The notes below the pieces were generated by a model, which saw nothing but the letters and a program-made list of their open reading frames with translations, was not told where the DNA came from and did not search any database. A program made the translations under genes and the position numbers. A DNA stretch of 64,000 nt from Styela clava (taxonomy: Eukaryota > Chordata > Ascidiacea > Stolidobranchia > Styelidae). The stretch covers positions 11,926,151 through 11,990,150 of the forward strand of contig NC_135257.1 in NCBI RefSeq assembly GCF_964204865.1, written 5' to 3'. Shown one piece after another: positions 61,001-64,000 of the stretch. The first letter of the stretch is position 1, and each line of letters begins with the position of its first letter.

Positions 61001-62820
61001 TCTTGTATCAAAAAATGATGATCGTCTCATCATTAACTCTCTTATACAAGAGATGAGCACTGAATATAGTCATTAACACTACTATGCTATTCATAGACCT
61101 AGCAAAATCTACCTCTTTTAAAGCATTCTGTCTTTCTGTAATCAAAGTAGAACATTGTCTCTGCATTGAGGATAATCTTTGTCTGAGTGAAGTGAGATCA
61201 TTAACTCCATATTTAGAAGATGACTTGGTTCGTTTTGGAAGCTTAGAAGAAACTGGTCTTAAATCTGGAAGAAAATTGATTTTGAAATTAAATATTAATT
61301 AAACTCTTACTCTCTAAACATGTCCTAAAAAGGGTTGAAATCCAATTGAAGACACTCTGGAAAAGCACTGAAAAATCAAGACGTCATCGCTTATAACAGG
61401 GGTATGCAACCTTCAATACAGGAGGGCCAGATACAGATATGTCGGTGAAACCGTGGGGCTTCCCTTCATTTAACAAAGACTTTCCAGTAGTTACACGCAC
61501 AAAAATTTTGCTCATCGGTCCTAGGATATGCTTTGTTCGCTTTGCAAAAGCTAGTTGTAGGGCATTGAAACATCATAGGCATAGATAATAAATTGGACTC
61601 AAGTGTAGGCTTTGTAATGCAAAGGGATTGGAATTACTAGCTTGTAACAGATTAAAATAAAAACTCATTCCCCGGGCCACACCATTCAAAATTGGAAATT
61701 CTCCACAGGCCGCAGGTTGCACACCCCTGCTGGATACCAGCAGGCTGGTGAGGTGCCATACTTGCAGACTTGGCAATGCTCAATAACTTTAGCTGTTCCT
61801 TATAATTCCTCGCTGGATGTCGTGGAATATAGATAACGTAAAATTTCTATCTAATTATATGATTATAAATTTTTAAGAAGAGAAAAAAGTACCAAAATTG
61901 GACAAGAATTAATTTTATATTTTTTTGCAAAGTACTTGTAATCTGCACATGTGTCAAGCTAGAATCAACTCTGAAACCAATTTTTTTCAATTTGACCTAA
62001 TATGGAATTCAATGAGGGAATAATACCAATTTTGATTTGCTATATTTAAAAAAAATCTCCTAAATGAAATATTTTCGAAAGTAATTTTTATACAAGAATA
62101 ATATTTACTAACCAGGAACATCATCTTTAGTTAACGTATCATCATCATCGTCAGATGCTTGTGAATCTGAGAGAAAAAAAAAAATATGAAGATTTAAAAA
62201 AATGAACGAAAATTTCAACAATGCAAAAATTGTACATTCTGTGTTGCTCTAACGAGCAGGAGCAGCAAACTTGCATTGTATTACATCTAATAGGGAAATT
62301 CGAATATCAGGAGCTTCAAGTCAAAAAGATAAAACCTGAAAACGATTTTTTAAGACAATGAGAAAAACATATATTTTTCATTTTTGAGTCTCTGTCATTT
62401 TTTTTATTGAAATACCCCAGTAAATATGATTAAATTGGCATTACTTTTGTTAAAGTAGACATTCCATAGTAACAAATTTTATGAAAATACCGAAATTTTG
62501 ATAGCCATATGATTTTAAAAGCAGTTTTATTGGCTTTCCTCTTCCCAAAAATAAATATGAAAATCCTATCCTAATCCTAGTGATTAATGAACTCAATTTA
62601 TGAGCTGTTGGTACATTATTTATCTTAAAAGTAGTTATCACTTTTTTATACACTGAAGTCAAAAGAGATTCCAACCTGTTAATCCAGGTACAGATCGTGC
62701 AGCTCTCACAATTCTTTCACCGAGACTAGCTGAATCAGAATCATTTTCAGAGTCAACAGTTGATTCTTTGCCGAATGCTTCTCTCATGTTTCTGATTGAA
62801 TTATTCAAAAATTTCTGATG
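55085..62820 (-). CDS. Coiled-coil protein of unknown identity, 3' part (12 exons), 5' end off the right edge
   Basis: Twelve exons join in phase: 62820-62676, 62166-62113, 61264-61113, 60439-60359, 59777-59631, 59000-58894, 58540-58441, 58368-58213, 57686-57501, 57163-57069, 55827-55635, 55198-55085 (TGA). They code for about 509 residues. The order is an acidic, Ser-rich N-terminal part (STVDSENDSDSASLGERI, ASDDDDDTL), a basic linker (KLPKRTKSSSKYG), then long Glu/Gln/Lys-rich heptad sequence typical of coiled coil (for example REKEELQRNLESVKN), and a C-terminal non-coil domain (RAQSIACSILNMSKADFEEL, FAKSLNRLLWDKIQDAI). There is no membrane segment. I do not recognise the family; a centrosomal or cytoskeletal role is only a guess from its shape. 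The initiator exon was not found in 62821-64000. Confidence 0.85.
56401..56560 (-). mobile_element. SINE 3' fragment in a coiled-coil gene intron
   Basis: Reverse-oriented tail (AGATAGGATTGGAG, ACATATTTATCTC, CTAATCATATGGCGAACCAAG, GGTTATTTGTTTTCAG) matching the copy at 63651. It is interrupted on its right by the hAT MITE at 56562. Confidence 0.65.
56562..56876. mobile_element. hAT MITE inserted beside or in a SINE
   Basis: ACAAACTACGGCCCACGGGCC at the left and (complement) CAGGGGTGGGCAAGGTTTTTC at the right are characteristic hAT ends. The flanking duplication is eroded (GGTTGGGC / GGTTAGAG). Confidence 0.65.
57750..57870. mobile_element. hAT end fragment in a coiled-coil gene intron
   Basis: CAGTGGTTCCAAACCTTTTC at 57750 is a typical hAT left end; no right end was found. 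Confidence 0.4.
59905..60001 (+). mobile_element. SINE 3' fragment
   Basis: ATGGACTAGTAATCG, GGCATATGATTAATC, CTTATCTGCATTCC and the tail CCTATCCTATCTTA match the 3' half of the local SINE. Confidence 0.65.
61397..61729. mobile_element. hAT MITE in a coiled-coil gene intron
   Basis: Ends CAGGGGTATGCAACCT and (complement) CAGGGGTGTGCAACCTGCGG are inverted repeats; GGGCC words lie inside. An 8-bp duplication is not evident. The right end resembles the ends of the 52514 element. Confidence 0.75.
62515..62582 (+). mobile_element. Degraded SINE tail
   Basis: CATATGATTTTAAAAGC, CTTTCCTCTTCCC and AATCCTATCCTAATCCTAG resemble the SINE 3' end. Confidence 0.45.
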
Positions 62821-63650
62821 CTGAAAACGAAAAAAATATTAAAAATTATTTATCGGAATAAATAAAAATAAACTACTGCAAAACACTGGCTAATAAAAAA
62901 TAATAGTTATATCAAATATATTTTAAATTTAATTTCTAATTGCTCACAAATTAGCAAGTTCTAAGATATGGCCCACAAATAGATTACCTATAACAGGGGA
63001 CAGGGGTGGCCGAACTATCGTGGACTGAGATCAACTAAAATCTTCATAACATCTTGCTATTGACTCATCGACAATGAAGCCATGCACAAAAATAAATGAC
63101 TACCAAAAATCCTTAGAATTCTCCTTAAAATCTCAGAATTAATAAAAAAAAATAGAAACTGAAATGGACATTCTAATGTCACTGCTGCAGTTATGAATAA
63201 AATATATTACACTTCAGAGAATATCTTCCTTTGGGCATGTACCTCAAATTATTAGCAATTTTAGCAAGTTCCACTCCAACTGCGGTGATTGGCGTGTTGG
63301 CCACCGATACAGTATAAAGAACTAACTATTTGGTATTAACAAGAAAGATATAAATAATCATATATGAAGAGAGAGTAATCCTAATAGAACACAACCTATG
63401 GGTAGATTTACTAAATTTTTGTGTTGTTGGGAAAAAAACACTTTTCTCCACATCTAATGGAACAATCGGTTTCAAATTTTCAGTACTTGAAGATGAAAAG
63501 AGTCACTAGTGAGCTATTTTAGTCCTATGGGCCCCGATATTTCACCAAAAATGTTTCTGTTTTATTTTAATTGAATAGGAACACTTTTTATTGCATATTG
63601 TTCGACCGCCTTCGTATTGTTTATCAACCCATTGTTCCAGCAAACTCAGT
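62821..63650. other. Unassigned stretch, probably intron of the coiled-coil gene
   Basis: AT-rich, with no exon of the expected coiled-coil type seen on the minus strand. Confidence 0.45.
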
Positions 63651-64000
63651 GGATAGGATTTATATATTTATCTCAGAGGAGAACAGCTTAATCATATAAC
63701 ACACCAAAGCCTCTTGTTACCAGTTCATGTCAGGTATGGGATTCGTTGACCAGTTATTTGTTTTCAGTGGCATGGACTGAGATATAACCGACAAAAGCCG
63801 TAACCAACGAGTAGTGCGTACTCAAATGTGAGGAGTCCAGCATTCCTCTTGCACATAATTATCAGCCAGACCACCACAAGATTCAAAGTCATGCACGGTA
63901 AACAGAAGTGCGGTGACGAGCGTGACCCAGACTCTACCCACACATGGTGTAGTGAGCCGGTGGCAAGCGCATTCCTAATGCCTAGCACGATGCGCCACAC
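63651..64000 (-). mobile_element. tRNA-derived SINE, cut by window edge
   Basis: Read on the minus strand, it begins GTGTGGCGCATCGTGCTAGG (A-box-like), has a degenerate B box (GACTTTGAATC), the shared body AATTATGTGCAAGAGGAATG and a tail ending AAATCCTATCC. Same family as 16399-16748. Almost full length. Confidence 0.8.

Noticed and set aside
63764-64000. 78-codon minus ORF at the right edge
   Set aside because: It runs through the SINE, including its tRNA-like head, so the open frame is incidental.

Overview
This is eukaryotic (animal) nuclear DNA: AT-rich, with spliced genes using GT-AG introns, AATAAA poly(A) signals, tRNA-derived SINEs and many small non-autonomous DNA transposons. Compact genes, lineage-typical ALDH1A and GPX7/8 homologues and a SINE with a tRNA-like head and a TCCTATCCTAA-type tail fit an ascidian tunicate, most likely Ciona. 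That assignment is inference. No prokaryotic, plasmid, phage or CRISPR feature was seen.

Layout. 1-6.2 kb: three minus-strand genes, NMD3 (6210-4717, one exon), CDPF1 (4166-3828, one exon) and the 5' half of NUP88 (3188 leftwards, running off the left edge). 9.7-11.7 kb: plus-strand fructose-1,6-bisphosphatase (7 coding exons). 12.9-17.8 kb: minus-strand AAAS/aladin (13 coding exons). 19.2-28.0 kb: plus-strand CCT3, chaperonin subunit gamma (13 coding exons). 29.7-38.3 kb: minus-strand ALDH1A-type retinaldehyde dehydrogenase (11 coding exons), with a complete plus-strand GPX7/8-type glutathione peroxidase (31.6-32.4 kb) inside its intron 7. 38.3-55.1 kb: a gene-poor stretch with transposon debris, a GC-richer TATA-bearing patch, a strong G-quadruplex motif and a nested pair of hAT elements. 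55.1-62.8 kb: the 3' part of a minus-strand coiled-coil gene (12 exons recovered), continuing past the right edge. I could not name that gene.

Exons were assigned by eye from family similarity plus splice sites, and the reading phase was carried across every junction. The totals (FBP 343 aa, AAAS 544 aa, CCT3 531 aa, NMD3 497 aa, GPX 194 aa, ALDH1A 559 aa) agree with or lie near family lengths, which supports the models.

Themes. NMD3 (60S export adaptor) and NUP88 (cytoplasmic pore face) work in the CRM1 nuclear-export route and sit one gene apart, with a third pore-related gene, AAAS, about 7 kb beyond NMD3. The other genes cover gluconeogenesis, protein folding, retinoic acid synthesis and ER redox. 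Introns carry hAT MITEs, several with perfect 8-bp target-site duplications, a recurring ~205-bp MITE family, and SINEs.
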